A stretch of DNA of 64,000 nucleotides, taken from contig CP136067.1 of the NCBI GenBank assembly GCA_032622095.1, positions 99,128,707 through 99,192,706 of the forward strand. The letters are read 5' to 3'. The notes beneath the pieces were generated by a model, which had not been told where the DNA came from, did no database searches, and saw only the letters and a program-made list of their open reading frames with translations. Below are positions 1 to 11,890 of this stretch, one piece after another. The stretch's first letter is position 1, and every line of letters starts with the position of its first letter. The DNA comes from Siphonodentalium dalli. Its lineage: Eukaryota; Mollusca; Scaphopoda; Gadilida; Siphonodentaliidae. The position numbers and the translations under genes were made by a program.

Positions 1-440
1 TCGCAATAACTCGACTGGATACCACATGAATTTATATGGGCACAATGGATACATTTTTCTGTTGTGTCAGCTTGTGAGGGTAAAATCAGAAGTTTCAGGT
101 CGGGGTATTTTGGTGACCTAAATTGTCTGATGTTATACATTAGAATCGGCCAATGTGATTTTGCTATGGTTGCAGCTCCATTATAACATATATTAAATAC
201 GACTTTTGTTGATGGTGAAATCATTCATTTGGATTGTCGCAAATAAGTAACGTTCGTGCAACAACTAATTTTTCCCTCCACGCGACCAACCGCACGGTAA
301 TTATTCTGCCAATATACCAAACATTAAAGTGTAATTAAATGCGAATTGATTCCCCAGGCGCTGTATAAATTCTCGAATTGGTGACTGTATTTGGGAGTAG
401 CCTTGCGAATTATAAGGGTCCTATGAATTAAATTAAAAAA
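1..440. other. No recognisable feature
   Basis: AT-rich sequence with no credible ORF, RNA gene or clear repeat. Confidence 0.5.
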
Positions 441-446
441 GAAGGG

Positions 447-999
447 TATGGTGTCCTGTTTCCTCCACATACTGTTTTCGCATCCGTCTTTTGATTTTTT
501 CGCTTGCGTCGGTTCCTTCGCGGCGTAGTAAGCGAAATAAACAAAACGAAGCAAGCGAAAAAAATCATTGTTTCTGGGCTTGCTTCGTTTTGTTTTGTCC
601 TTCGTGCGACATTTTGTTGTTTTTTCGCTTTGGCGGTTCCTTCGCTTGCTTCGCGAAGTATCCGAAGCAAGTGAAGGAACCGCCGAAACCAAACAACAAC
701 CAAGAAAAAGGTTTTTCTTGTTGGGTTTCGACGGTTCCTTCGCTTGCTTCGGATACTTCGCGAAGCATGCGAAGGAACCGCCGAAAGCGAAAAAAAAAAA
801 AACGAAGCAATGATGTTTTTTCGCTTTCGTCGTTTGCTTTATTCGCTTGCTTCGTTTGATTTTTTCGCTTCCTTCGTGGCGGAGGAACCGAAATAATTGT
901 CAATTTTTCACTTGCTTCACCGCGAAGCAACTGAAGCAAGCGAGAAAAAAACTAAATGAAGAAAGCGAAAAAAGTATGTGGCTGAAACAGGACACCATA
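447..999. mobile_element. Fold-back element with 6-8 bp target duplication
   Basis: The ends are inverted copies of TATGGTGTCCTGTTT (447-461 and 985-999), followed inside by a second matching block around CCACATACT. The direct repeat GAAGGG flanks both sides (441-446 and 1000-1005). Read as AGAAGGGT against AGAAGGGC it would be an 8-bp hAT-like duplication with one mismatch. The interior is made of many short mutually complementary blocks such as GAAGCAAGCGAA and TTCGCTTGCTTC, so the whole unit can fold repeatedly on itself. ORFs here are lysine/arginine/phenylalanine-rich artefacts of these blocks. It is non-coding and therefore a non-autonomous element; the superfamily is uncertain. Confidence 0.7.
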
Positions 1000-1183
1000 G
1001 AAGGGCGAATACTGAGTGCCAGTTAACAGAGGGGTGAATTCTGATAACCAGTTAAGAACATATGTGATAAAGGACATGGATTTAATTCACACTTCAATAC
1101 CATCTATTTCCATCACTTTTCCCAAACTGTAACACAGAGCAAGTTCTGATAGCTACGTATGACTAGTATGTCTAGTACTCTAT

Positions 1184-1207
1184 TTCGGCACTATCATCAT
1201 AATCGTC

Positions 1208-1238
<31 letters not shown>

Positions 1239-1276
1239 CTATCATCATCACCATCATCATCACCATCATCATCACC

Positions 1277-1338
<62 letters not shown>

Positions 1339-1502
1339 CATCACCAACAGCATCATCATCATCATCTTCAACACTGGCTCATCGTCGTCGTCGTCATCAT
1401 CATCATCATCATCATCATTACTAACATCAGCATCATCAGTATCATCATCATCATCAGCATCATCAGCATCATCAGCATCATCATCATCATCATCATCATT
1501 GC
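1184..1502. repeat. (CAT/CAC)n trinucleotide microsatellite
   Basis: About 320 bp of CAT and CAC triplets, broken by an imperfect stretch near 1376-1400. The polyhistidine, polymethionine and polyisoleucine ORFs on both strands are products of the triplet repeat. Confidence 0.95.
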
Positions 1503-1509
1503 GCCTCGA

Positions 1510-2365
1510 CCATCTAGTTTACGAATGTACAGTAGTTCGTCCATTTTCCCTGACTTATCCCTCACAATGAATAATATACCATTCCAACGTATACTTCGAT
1601 AAATGAGTGGGAAAATCCATTTAGTATAGAAAGGGATGTTTGATTTATTGCAGGAGAGCCATGCAGAGACAGCTTACAGTGCTACAGCATGTGCTGCCGA
1701 GCAAAAACCCGCCACAGGATGGGTGTCGTCCACGTCTGCGACAAGGCCATGGGACCGTACGCATGCGTAACCGACGCCACACCAGCAGAAGAGCCGACGA
1801 ACGACCTCAAACACTTCTGAGTTAAAGGGCCGTAACTCAGAAATGGAGTCGTCATCTGCAGGGAGTAATTTCACTAATTAGTGTTTAGGAATCATCACAG
1901 AGACAGAGACATATCAAAACTGGAAGAAAGCGGACTCAGTCGTGCGTTACTGTTTATGGTTTACTTGTTGGAGCTGAAGGACTGAGGAGTTAAACTGCCA
2001 CATGTATATAGCTATATCTGAAATAAAACCAACACAAAAAAACAACAACACCTCCAACAATAATAACAACAACAACAACATATGTTGTGAATTTGTAATA
2101 AAATCTGATAAAATGCCAAAAACAATACACAAACATTTAAGAAATATATGGCATCAAATTTGTCCGACTTGAAACGATTAAAAAGAAAGATTTTTCACCG
2201 AAACACCAACATGGTTTACTGACATGCAGTGTGGTGTTCTACAAAACTAACACTTAATGTTGACCCAACATCTTTATGTGTACTAACGATTGAAATAAAA
2301 ATGTATTTCTAGTGACAGAATCTGCTGTTGATTAGCTTGCGGAGTCAAAATTATTATTTCACAGC
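1510..2365. other. Gene-free stretch with a short (AAC)n microsatellite
   Basis: No supported gene. A short AAC/AAT microsatellite lies at about 2036-2082. Short ORFs at 1640-1825 and on the opposite strand show no recognisable domain. Confidence 0.5.
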
Positions 2366-2460
2366 CTGAAAAGGGGCGAAAGAGCCCCCATCTTTAAGGC
2401 GAAAGAGCCCCACCTTTAAGACGAAAGAGCCGCCATCTTTAAGGCGAAAGGGCCCCCATT
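2366..2460. repeat. Minisatellite, about 23-bp unit, four copies
   Basis: Four tandem copies of a unit of the form GCGAAAGAGCCCCCATCTTTAA with small variations. Too short for functional inference. Confidence 0.8.
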
Positions 2461-2481
2461 TTTTAAATGCAATTAATTGTA

Positions 2482-3133
2482 TTAACCCTTTACCCAACAG
2501 AACGGCCATGTGCCAATGCATTCTCTTATATATGCGAGTCGACCATAGGTCGCCTCGCATATATAAGAGAATGCATTGGCTTAACACATATTAATTTTTT
2601 TTAGGCCAATGCATTCTCTTATATATGCGAGGCGACCTATGGTCGACTCGCATATATAAGAGAATGCTTTGGCACAGGGCATAACTGTAACTATCACAAT
2701 GTGGTCAATGAACCGGTTCCAATGATATCCATATTTGTAGATAGATTAGATAGATTTTATTTGTACAATAAACATAGCATATTACAGTTAAACTAAAGAT
2801 ACAAAATTAATGATATTGTACAGGGACTGCATGGCCAATACTGACCGTCTTCCTGCAGTCCCTTAAATAAATAACAAATTATCCACTACCTGGCGGTAAT
2901 TGTCAAATAAAAAGTATATATATATATAATATATATAATATAATATGATATAATATAAAATAATATCCGCAGACCAGATTCAATTGTACATGTAGGCATC
3001 GAATGTTGACTATATAGATTGAATGTAAATAAATAAATATGGTGTATGGTGTTATTGAGACAGACCGAAGATATTTTAGGCTGTTGAAGCTTTATTTTGG
3101 CGTTTTTGGCCGGTTTGTTGGGTAAAGGGTTAA
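2482..3133. mobile_element. piggyBac-like TTAA element with paired hairpins (copy A)
   Basis: Bounded by TTAA duplications (2482-2485, 3130-3133) and inverted ends CCCTTTACCCAACA. Two 70-80 bp hairpins (about 2508-2586 and 2602-2680) contain GCATTCTCTTATATATGCGAG and its complement. The remainder is homologous, in reverse orientation, to copy C at 12695-13095. It is longer than copy C because another sequence of about 305 bp is nested at 2740-3044. There is no coding capacity. TTAA targets and CCCT-starting ends are typical of the piggyBac superfamily. Confidence 0.8.
2740..3044 (-). mobile_element. Probable retroposon 3' end nested in copy A
   Basis: Comparison with copy C shows an extra segment between CATATTTGTA and TGGTGTTATTGAG. 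On the minus strand it ends in a run like AATAAAATCTATCTAATCTATC, resembling a LINE/SINE 3' tail with a short tandem repeat. It also contains an AT dinucleotide-like tract at 2919-2965. The family is not identified and no reverse transcriptase is visible. Confidence 0.45.
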
Positions 3134-3699
3134 TAGACATAAGTGGAATTTTACCATGTTTTGTCATGTCATTGAGATCACACCGGTACGTCAGTAATAC
3201 CACGAATGAGTCCCAATATTTAAGATGAATTCAGAGTTCCAGTCCTTCAGCTACAGTTAAAAGACATTCTGATATAACACCATTTTCTGCTTCATTCTGT
3301 TGAAAATCAAAAATGATATAAACTATACGTAAAATTACCACAAATTTTTTTTTTTGCTTCTATTATCAAATTGAGGCCAAAGTGAGGGTTATTTAGATAA
3401 GTTGAATATCAAAAAAGGAAACATGAAATAAGTTTATAAAAAAAATTCTAAATTTATATTGAAGAAAAGTTTATTTTGGGACTGTTTTTTCTCGAGAAGA
3501 TGGTAAATGGAAACAAGCAACTGCACATCAGATAGTATTTAGTTACGAAAGGGTTAATCCATCTTATTCTGATAACCCTTAACAATGTGTGGAATTGAAC
3601 ATAGATTTAAAGCTGTATATAAACGTCATGCCAAAAATTAAACCCAGTGATTGGCACAGGGCCGGGGAAACTATACGTCACAGTTTGCTTGACAATTGG
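3134..3699. other. No gene; small hairpin-module fragment nearby
   Basis: No credible ORF. The string GATTGGCACAGGG near 3652 matches the outer end of the hairpin module seen in the TTAA elements and may be a solo fragment. Confidence 0.4.
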
Positions 3700-3992
3700 C
3701 GGCAAGATGTCAAACATCTAAGTGAGTTCTCATTGTTTTCTTCACCTACATAACAAATTGAAATCAATAAAACATAGCGAATGAGCTATGTATCAATGTG
3801 TGCTAGCTCACTATGAATCCCGTCCACATATATATAATAGATGATCATTGAGAATAAATATAAATGTTCACGTGACTTCGGTCACCATTTTTCGAGGTTC
3901 CGAAATGTGAATGCCAAAATCACCTTAAAACAAATTTGTTCGATATTCGGTGTTAGCACTATCCGAGATGAGATGTTGGGATAGGTCATTTA

Positions 3993-4138
3993 GGAGATAA
4001 ACGTACCCTGTTGAGTTGTACATTCTGGGATTCGAGCATGAAAACAGTTTGTGAATGAGTCGGCTTGCCGGCGAGTTCACAAACTGTTTTCATGCTCGAA
4101 TCCCAGAATGTACAACTCAACAGGGTACGTTTATCTCC
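3993..4138. repeat. Near-perfect 146-bp hairpin
   Basis: Arms of about 63 bp start GGAGATAAACGTACCCTG and are repeated as an almost exact reverse complement, with a loop of about 20 bp. It lies in the left arm of the larger inverted-repeat element and has no counterpart in the right arm, so it is a later insertion or a local fold-back duplication. Confidence 0.85.
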
Positions 4139-5005
4139 ATTGTAATTCAATCTAGCAAGGAATTTGCCCAAAAAACTGTATAAAAAGTATAATTTAGTCA
4201 TTTTCATGACACGAATCGAAACTTTCATTTTGCCGTTGTCATCGTGCACAAATCGTTGGGTTTGTTCATTGCGTTACTCTGAACACTGCTCCGTAACAAT
4301 TTCCTGTGGGGCGGGTTGGCTCGTTTCGCTACTCCGTTCTGTGCCGATGAAATTTGACCGTGCTACATTCAGATTTTATGCACGCTGAAGCGGCCGATGA
4401 ACGGTATTATGGTTTAATAGCTTGCTGATATATTTTGAAAATATAGAAAAAACTAATGTTGAAATTGCTAGGCGTGATATTTTGCCGCCTTTTTCTATAT
4501 ATATAGGTTCCCGGCCATGTTTCAGTAACCAAACTTGGTTTATTTAAGAAATAACTTGAATATCGATTTGGGTCATTGGATTTTGACCGGCAGAATGGAG
4601 TCAAAATCAATTACCCCAATTGATCTGCAAGTCATTTGTTATAATCATATATCAGTATTATTGAACAACCTTTCAAAACATAACATATATTGTTCAAATT
4701 CCAACCCAGTCTCACAATAACAACACGCAGTGAGCGCGTGCACATGATCAGCTTGGAGTGACGTAGATGGTTCATCGCTTTTTGTGAAGTGGACACCATG
4801 CAGCGAGCGCGTGCACACGATCGGCTTGAAGTGAAGTCGGTGTTCATCGATTGTTATGAAGTGTCGACTTCAGTTATTGGTTTATGAACATCGGTAACGT
4901 TCATATAAACCGTGTTTAAACAGCATGTGAAAAATAGATTTAACCATAGAGTCAGAAAATGTTTGGTCTGGCACCACATAAATTAAATTTATCTAGCAAT
5001 AGCAT

Positions 5006-5272
5006 GTAACCCTTTCATGACGGGAGCTGTGCTTGTGCAGCATTAAAGACCCTGTTCCAGTACATTATCTTATATATGCGAGTCTCTCATCGGGAGCCTT
5101 GCATATATACGAGAATGCACTGGCTTGCAAAGTCAAGGTAAATAGTGTTAGGCCAATGCATTATCTTATATATGCGAGGCGCCCTATGGGCGACTCGCAT
5201 ATATAAGAGAATGCATTGATTGGCACAGGGTTTTCGCAAAATTTCCGGAAGCACCAGTCATGAAAGGGTTAA
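5006..5272. mobile_element. TTAA element with paired hairpins (copy B)
   Basis: The right end has TTAA (5269-5272); the left is GTAA (5006-5009). Inverted ends are CCCTTTCATGACGGG against CAGTCATGAAAGGG, a family distinct from copy A. Inside are two hairpins (about 5065-5133 and 5151-5229) homologous to those of the other copies. Non-coding. Confidence 0.75.
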
Positions 5273-6130
5273 CATTATTTACACCATCTTTAGCTGTCTT
5301 AAATTAGAATTGTTTATTTTGGTGTATCTTAAATTAACATCGTGTGAAATTTAAAATAGATGAAATCAATCTAATTGGAGCCCAAAATACTTGGTTTTAT
5401 AATATAGTTATATTCCTAAATAGAATGATTAATACTGTCTGCTATTCTCTCCACCGTCTGCGTATTAAGTCTCCTATGATCGTGTGTTTCTGCATGGATG
5501 GTTGGCTATTATTATGTAACATGATGACATTGACATACGAGGGACCGCATAATACGTGACTTGGGGAGGAATCCTAGGAAACAATCCATCATTGAACTTG
5601 TGAGCTCAAACGGCACAGCTCGCTCATCAATATGCGTTATGCAGGCTCCATATATAGAAACTAGATAGCGGGATGCTGCAGATTCGGAGCCGGGAACCTA
5701 TACGTCATAATTTCATGACTTCAACATTCGTGTTTTCCCCAAAGATATCAGCAAGCTATTAGACTGATGAGCTAGCCCATCATCTCATCTCCGATAAAAA
5801 CTGCAAAAACTGATTTGTTTTAAGGAGATTTTGGCATTTAAATTTTACAAACTCGAAAAATGGTGACCGATGTCACTTGGATACCTTTTTATCTTCTCAA
5901 TGGTCATTTCACACAAAGATGATCTATAGTGTAGAAAAATGTAGCTCTTTGCGTGCGCGCCAAAATTGTATGTGTTTCGATCTACCATTATCAGTAAACT
6001 GTAGCCCAAATCCTAGTCAAATCGAAATTGGTTGTGTTGTGTTTATATGGGGACGGGATTCGTAGTGAGCCAACAAAAATTACATAGCTCAGTTGATATA
6101 ATTTGTGTTGAGTTCTTTATATTGCTGAAG

Positions 6131-8039
6131 AAAACGATAAATAACCACTTCGATGTAAGACATCTTGGGGCCAGTTTCGAGCAATTTACGATATTGGTTC
6201 CCTTTCTGTACTAAATACTCATTGACGAGTAATTCCCTTTGCAAACGATAAGATAATAAGTTCATAACCGTTTGTTGAACTTATAATCTGAACAGAAGGA
6301 GTTCTATTCATTTATGAGAGATGTTCACATAACACAAGTTCAGCAAACGGCATATATGTGACAGTTATTACGTATTATCTTAGCATTTCCTAAGGAAATA
6401 CATGTACTCATTCATGAGAACTTATTAAAAAAAAAAAAAGGTCATAAATATCCCTTAACCCTTAATTTCTGAATGAATACTTCTACTCAGATACAATTGT
6501 ATACATAGAAATGGACTAGTCTTCATTTGCTATGTTGTGGTCAGAATAAAAGCATACGACGGGAAGAGAAACAGCATTGGGAATCCAATTTATTTATTTG
6601 TAGGGATGTACAATAAGAATAGCTACATTGGTATACACAGGACGTATTATACATATACAGGACAAGGGCAGTCAAGACTTCATGATCTCTTTTGATATAT
6701 TTTGAGGTGTTATTCATTATTTGCCAATTGATTATTATGCAATGCTTATATAGTGTCATATATAGAAAATCACTCATTAAAGTCTTTAAATATTTGTTAG
6801 TTTGTTTTTTTTTCTCCAAAAATATGTATCAGGTTAAGATTCCCCATAAATTGGGCAAGGTGAGAATTTTACCCATAGAACATCTTACCGTTGTGCGGCG
6901 TGCAAGCGCGGCTAGAGTTACAGTTCTTGGCTCAGCGGTGAGAAGTCTGATTCTCGATGCCTGATCAACTGGGAGGATATGGATTCATGCTTGTGATTTC
7001 GTGGTGTTATTGACTCAGACGTCCTTTGGTGTGCATGATCATATATTTAAACATTATTCCTATCTGTCATAAGCAGAAGAATATTTTAATAGGCAATGTA
7101 TCGCCCCTGACACTATCTGTAAGCAACGCCAATAGTACTGAAACGATTTCGGCTCCAAATATTTGTTACTGGCGTATCGCCATTAAAGGCGGGAATAGAG
7201 TTGCTTCTATTTACATCGATCCACATGCAGTGCTGTAATTTTTCAATCTAAATTACTTTTTCATCATTTTATTCATCACCTAATAATCTGGACAATTCGT
7301 GAGCTGACAATGACTAAAACACACCATGGCCACCAAAAATTCCTTGAATAGCTACAGTGAGAGAATTCCAATATATTGGGCCACCACGAATCACGGAAAC
7401 CTCGTTTAACTCATTATGACGCCCCTGCATCCCCACCTTAAGATCCCGTGCACCATTTCCACAGCACATATGGTACTGTCGTATTAAAATTCGGCATGTT
7501 AGTCTAGGCAAATATGGACATAGGTGTCGCCTCGAGAGGGAAATTATGAGACCTACATTTTTGGTTTGCAGAAACTCATAACATTCGGGATCCGTATGTT
7601 GGATTTGTCAGATAGGCGGACTTTTTTCTCACCGCGTGGTTTTATTGAATCATCTGATGACAAAATCGGTCATTTTTTTAATAAAGCTGACATATTTGAC
7701 AGAGTATATTCACACATTTCGAGAAGAGATATTCGTCCAATTTTGACTGATAATGGGGCGACAAGCAGAGTAAGGTAATACATGTAACCAGTGAATCTCG
7801 GAATGACAGTCATGACGTTATGTGACGTCAAATAATTTTTAGGATGAGAAGAATGTGACGATTCACGCAAAGCGTTGTCTTTCGTTTCTTATAATACCAA
7901 AAGTACGACGGCTATGCCCATTATTTTATACCATGGGAAACTTCCGCCAATTAGCTGCGTTCTAATATATCATTTTATTTTTATCAAAGGCAGAAAAATC
8001 AACCATCCCCCAACAGCTAAGAGGTGTAATACTGTGGTA
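6131..8039. other. Gene-free stretch
   Basis: No supported gene. ORFs of 60-92 codons (6541-6819, 6692-6964, 7026-7238, 7524-7778) overlap on both strands and show no domain. A block near 6265-6300 containing CGTTTGTTGAACTTAT has a relative near 60885, so some of this is dispersed repeat. TTGGCTCAGCGGTGAGA near 6926 resembles a tRNA-type A box, but no convincing B box follows. Confidence 0.4.
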
Positions 8040-9010
8040 TAAGGCACACACAGAAAGCACGATTATGTGAGTAACAATTTGCTACCTTTTCGGAAATTGC
8101 AGAGAAAAATGTTCGGGATATATGTAAAAACAATCTACTTTTTACCAAATATGAGTACCATTTTGGAAGCCATCTTGAGCAATATAGACCGTAGTGTGAC
8201 ACATTTAAGATAGACTAAAACAATAAACACCTCTCATACCATAGATAGTTGCATTTTACTTGAAAAAAATGGTCCAAACCTGAAAAGTGAATATTTGCCG
8301 ATATTTATGTCAAGTTTTAGAGAGCAATTCCAATATTTCTGGTGATATCGGTGGTGACAATAGTAAAAAATTAACCATGGTGCATCAAACATGTTAGTAT
8401 TCAATGAACAGAAGGCAGAATAGCCAATTTTACACATCAACCACAACTTGTAAGCGATTGCAGGACACGCTGGGGCAATATCTACCATTTTCCATATTTT
8501 GGCGGCCATTTTGGCAGCCATTTTGAGCCAAAGTAACAATTTTGGTTCCAATGAGTTGGAATATTCATAGGTAATGATATGCCTCACTTACATTACAAAG
8601 TTCTATTCATTTCTTGTTGAAATACGACCTGAATCCCAATTGTGATTTTTTTTTTTTGGGAAATTTTATACCGCGTTCTGTAAAATTGAATTGTTGAGGG
8701 ATCGGAAGGGGCTAGGACCCCAATAATTGCATATTTCATTGCTCCAAAATAAAGTCACATTTCTCTACAGGTTCAAACAGCATAAACTGATCAAGAAGAT
8801 ATTAGTAAAAAAACGTCATATTTTCAACTTCCGGCGGTCATTTTGGCGGCCATCTTGGATCTGGAGTTTCAATTTTGCCCTATAAAAGTGGCATTATGTC
8901 TTGGTATACATTTTACTAGCTTTTCCTGCTATAATTTGCATCAAACTGACTTAGGGACCAGTCTGAAAAACGGCGGCCATGATGGACGCCATCTTATTGG
9001 TTATTTCGCG
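8040..9010. repeat. Arm copy of the minisatellite fold-back family
   Basis: Homologous, in the same orientation, to the right arm of the element at 18214-22158. Shared blocks include GTTCCATTTTACTTG-like and ATGGTCCAAAC sequences, then paired GGCGGCCATTTTGG-type motifs. Similarity is lost near 9000. Confidence 0.7.
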
Positions 9011-9114
9011 CGCCGTGTGCATACTAATGTACAAATTATTCTTTCGCCTGGGTGCTGCCATAAGGCATGGGGGTTCTATTTATATAATGTTAATTGTTGG
9101 GACACATTAAAAGT

Positions 9115-9165
9115 TGTAGTGCGACCCCGAGTCCGAGCTGTAGTGCGACCCCGAGCCCGGTAAAA
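9115..9165. repeat. Short tandem duplication
   Basis: Two copies of about 24 bp containing GTAGTGCGACCCCGAG. Confidence 0.7.
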
Positions 9166-9359
9166 GGTGTAGTTGAGAATTTCAATTTCGTTTATTGGCG
9201 TTTACATTATGTCAATAATGTTGATTTTTGGTTTGTGATAAGCTATGCCATTTACAAATAACAGAAATGAAAAAAATTATATAATTACAATCATGGGTAT
9301 ATAATATATGATCTTGGGCGCGTTACCATTTCTGACTATGGTTTTCTTGTATTGCCATG

Positions 9360-9935
9360 TGTGTGACCTATATGCACACATGGAGTGATTGGATGCAATG
9401 GTGAGGTGAATTGTTAAACAAGGAGTGACTGTATGACCACGAATTTGCTGAATTGTCTTGAGTGAGGAGTATATTCAAGCCTGGGGTGCGTGAATGGCCA
9501 CTGTGTGGAGCCATTGGGCAGAAGTATATGCATACACGGAGTTACTCTACGGTTATAGTTGCAGTGTATATGTATATCTTGAGTGGATATATGGCATAAA
9601 TGTGGCAAATAGATATAGAGAGAAAGTGTATGGCCAATGGTGAGGCGAATAGGTATACAAGAAGTGACTATACGACCACGAATGTGGTGAACATGTATAC
9701 AGTAAGAGTAATATGTTCATGGGTGAAGTGTAGGAGAATACATGGTGTACCTGAATGGTGACTCGTGGCTGTGTAGTCACGTGTGAGGTTTACGGGTAAA
9801 CACAATTGTGGTTGTATGGTCATTGGTGAGGTGTATGTCTATAAAGGGAATGGCTACATGGTCATTTGTGTGGTGTTCATGTATAAATAACACGATTCCT
9901 TTGCCATGGGTGAGTAGTACAGTTGGACCTTTGGT
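9360..9935. repeat. Minisatellite array 1 (GTGACTGTATGG type)
   Basis: Degenerate tandem units of roughly 40-50 bp built from GGTGAGGTGTATATGTATAC and GAGTGACTGTATGG. Homologous to the larger array at 19165-20760, and followed by the same unique segment with ATATGTTAATCGATTGGG. Confidence 0.8.
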
Positions 9936-11120
9936 GGCTATCACTTTCCATAATAACTAAAGTATATGTTAATCGATTGGGAGGTAATGTTAGAGAGTTA
10001 TTCATCATGGCCTTTTATATGCACAATGGAGGAAACGGTGTTCACGACATGAGTCAATCAATCTTGATGTCAATGGCCGAGAATTTGATGTTATTAAGCA
10101 GTTTTTCGCTCATCTCCTTGTTTGACTTTCTAAAACGCATACAGAAGAGCAGAGAATAGTGTCCGGCATATATTTGAAAATATCAAAATTTTCTACCAAA
10201 TTTTGTGGACATTTTGCAAGTCAGCTTGAGTAAGTTTTTTCTAAAAACACATCAAAGTGAGGCATATAAGACGGATCAAAACAACAAACAACATAGATAG
10301 TTCTCATTGTGACGCATTTAAGACGGATAAAAACAAACACGAAACACCAAAGATAGTTCCATTTTACTTTTTTTTAAACAAACCTGAAAAATGATTTTTT
10401 GCCGATTTTGAAAAAACATTCAAAAAATTTTGGTAATGTAATAGTAACACTTGTCCAAAATTCATAGTATTCATGTTAGAATTCAATCTGTATATGACAG
10501 AACAGCCAATTTTATTCATCATCCAAGATGGCATGGCACTCTGGGACAATATTTACCACTTTCCATATTTTGGCCGCAATTTTGACAGCAATTTTGAGCA
10601 AAAGTGATAATTTTGGCTCCTTTGAGTTGAAATATTCATGAGCAATGGTATGCCCCAATTTCTTTGCAAAGTTCTGCTCATTTATTGTCGAAATTTGACT
10701 AGAATCCAAATGGTGATTGTTGGTGAAATTTCATACAGTGTTCTGTAAAATCGAATGATTGAGGGATCGGAAGGGGCTGGGATCTCATGAATGGCATATT
10801 TCATTGCTCCAATGATCAGTTAACATGAATAATACAAAATAAAGTCACATTTCAGAACCAGTTCCATACAGAAGCAACTGGTCTAGAAGTTATTAGTAAA
10901 AAAAAACGTCAAATTTTCCACTTACGGCTGCCATTTTGACAGCCATGATAGAGCGAATGTCAGTGTATAAGCTTCTTCCACATGATAGAGCTATGTATGT
11001 TACAGCTGAGAAATATTTGAAATAGAAAAAAGTTTTGGCCGCAATTTCAAAAACAATATCCTGCAAAGTGCAGATGACAGAATTCAGCGGCGAGGAATCA
11101 GCTATTTTCCTACAACAAAA
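9936..11120. repeat. Loop-flank segment and second arm copy
   Basis: 9936-10090 matches 20757-20916 of the large element. From about 10110 the sequence again matches its right arm, in the same orientation as 8040-9010. This locus therefore carries two arms in direct rather than inverted orientation around a minisatellite, implying rearrangement. Confidence 0.65.
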
Positions 11121-11340
11121 CACACAGCGTTGGCCTCCACTTTCGTCATTCTACGTATCCAAACTTTTCACTTTTTTGTGAACTTTCCCAGTTTTGTAAA
11201 ATTATTAAATCTTAATACCATTAATGTCACATTTAACACAGGCTGCACTGGTTGTTATACCCCCAAATACTTATTATTTGTATGGTGTATTGCTTCCTTA
11301 AATTGCCATACGTTGAATAATCTTTATGTATAAAAGAGTA

Positions 11341-11460
11341 TGATCTGTCTGTCCGTCCGTCTGTCTATCTGTGCGAATTTTATGCTTGTCCGATTTCAAC
11401 CAAATTTGGTGTGGTGACTCGGGATACCATGGCGGAGGTTATAACGGCGTTACTTTTTCA
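11341..11460 (+). repeat. TCTG/TCCG microsatellite plus Helitron-like 5' motif
   Basis: GTCTGTCCGTCCGTCTGTC is followed by GATTTCAACCAAATTTGG. The same architecture (TGTTT/TGTC repeat, then GATTTCGATGAAATTTGG) occurs near the 5' ends of the Helitron-like units at 28256-36251. It may be a fragment of a distant relative. Confidence 0.35.
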
Positions 11461-11639
11461 AACTTTTTATTTAAATACATTTAATTAAATAAATAAAAGA
11501 ACACACAAATTAAAACAAGCTTACTATGGGCCTATTTCAGATTCAAATACATGTGAATATTTAGGTTCAATATGAACCTATTTGCAGAACAGGTGTACGC
11601 TCTTTATATAGTCTGGGAGCAATTGGTTGGGGTGTAGTA

Positions 11640-11890
11640 AAAATTCTAGGCGGTTGTGGAATTCTTACCCTTGACATTTCCTTTAATCAAAGATGGCGTC
11701 CAACATAGTAGTATAGAACATGAACAAAGTCAGTTTAATCTGTTTTGTTGGAAACTATATCTCATGAAATGTACTAAAATTTATATATTATTTGGATGCT
11801 ATTACATTATACTAATGTTTGTAGGAAAAATTGGCACTCCATTAGAAAGAAGGCTGCCAAAATGGCGACCGCAATGTGAAAAATGTGACC
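11640..11890. repeat. Fragment of fold-back arm
   Basis: AAGATGGCGTCCAA, then about 170 bp later CCAAAATGGCGACCG, in the order and spacing of the left arm at 18295-18475. A poly-C tract follows at about 11889. Confidence 0.5.

Larger units (their letters stand above)
3700..6130. mobile_element. Inverted-repeat element with interrupted left arm
   Basis: The segments 3700-3985 plus 4408-4520 are related in inverted orientation to one contiguous block at about 5680-6110. Shared blocks include GGTCACCATTTTTCGAG (plus strand near 3880, inverted near 5870) and TAGCTTGCTGATAT (near 4417, inverted near 5750). The left arm is split by about 420 bp that contain the hairpin at 3993-4138. The interior contains a TTAA element (5006-5272). 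Arms are diverged, suggesting an old insertion. Exact ends and target duplication could not be fixed by eye. Confidence 0.5.

Noticed and set aside
1159-1602. 147-codon ORF rich in polyhistidine
   Set aside because: It is a translation of a CAT/CAC microsatellite; both strands give equally long homopolymer ORFs.
2508-2680. CRISPR-like repeat spacing of identical hairpins
   Set aside because: Only two units per locus, mutually inverted and inside transposon ends; no spacers of uniform length and a eukaryotic context.
6880-6990. Possible tRNA-derived SINE head
   Set aside because: An A-box-like TTGGCTCAGCGGTGAGA is present but no acceptable B box follows at the right distance.
8843-9163. 106-codon ORF
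   Set aside because: Lies across the edge of a fold-back arm and a small tandem repeat; its counterparts in other arm copies are not open.
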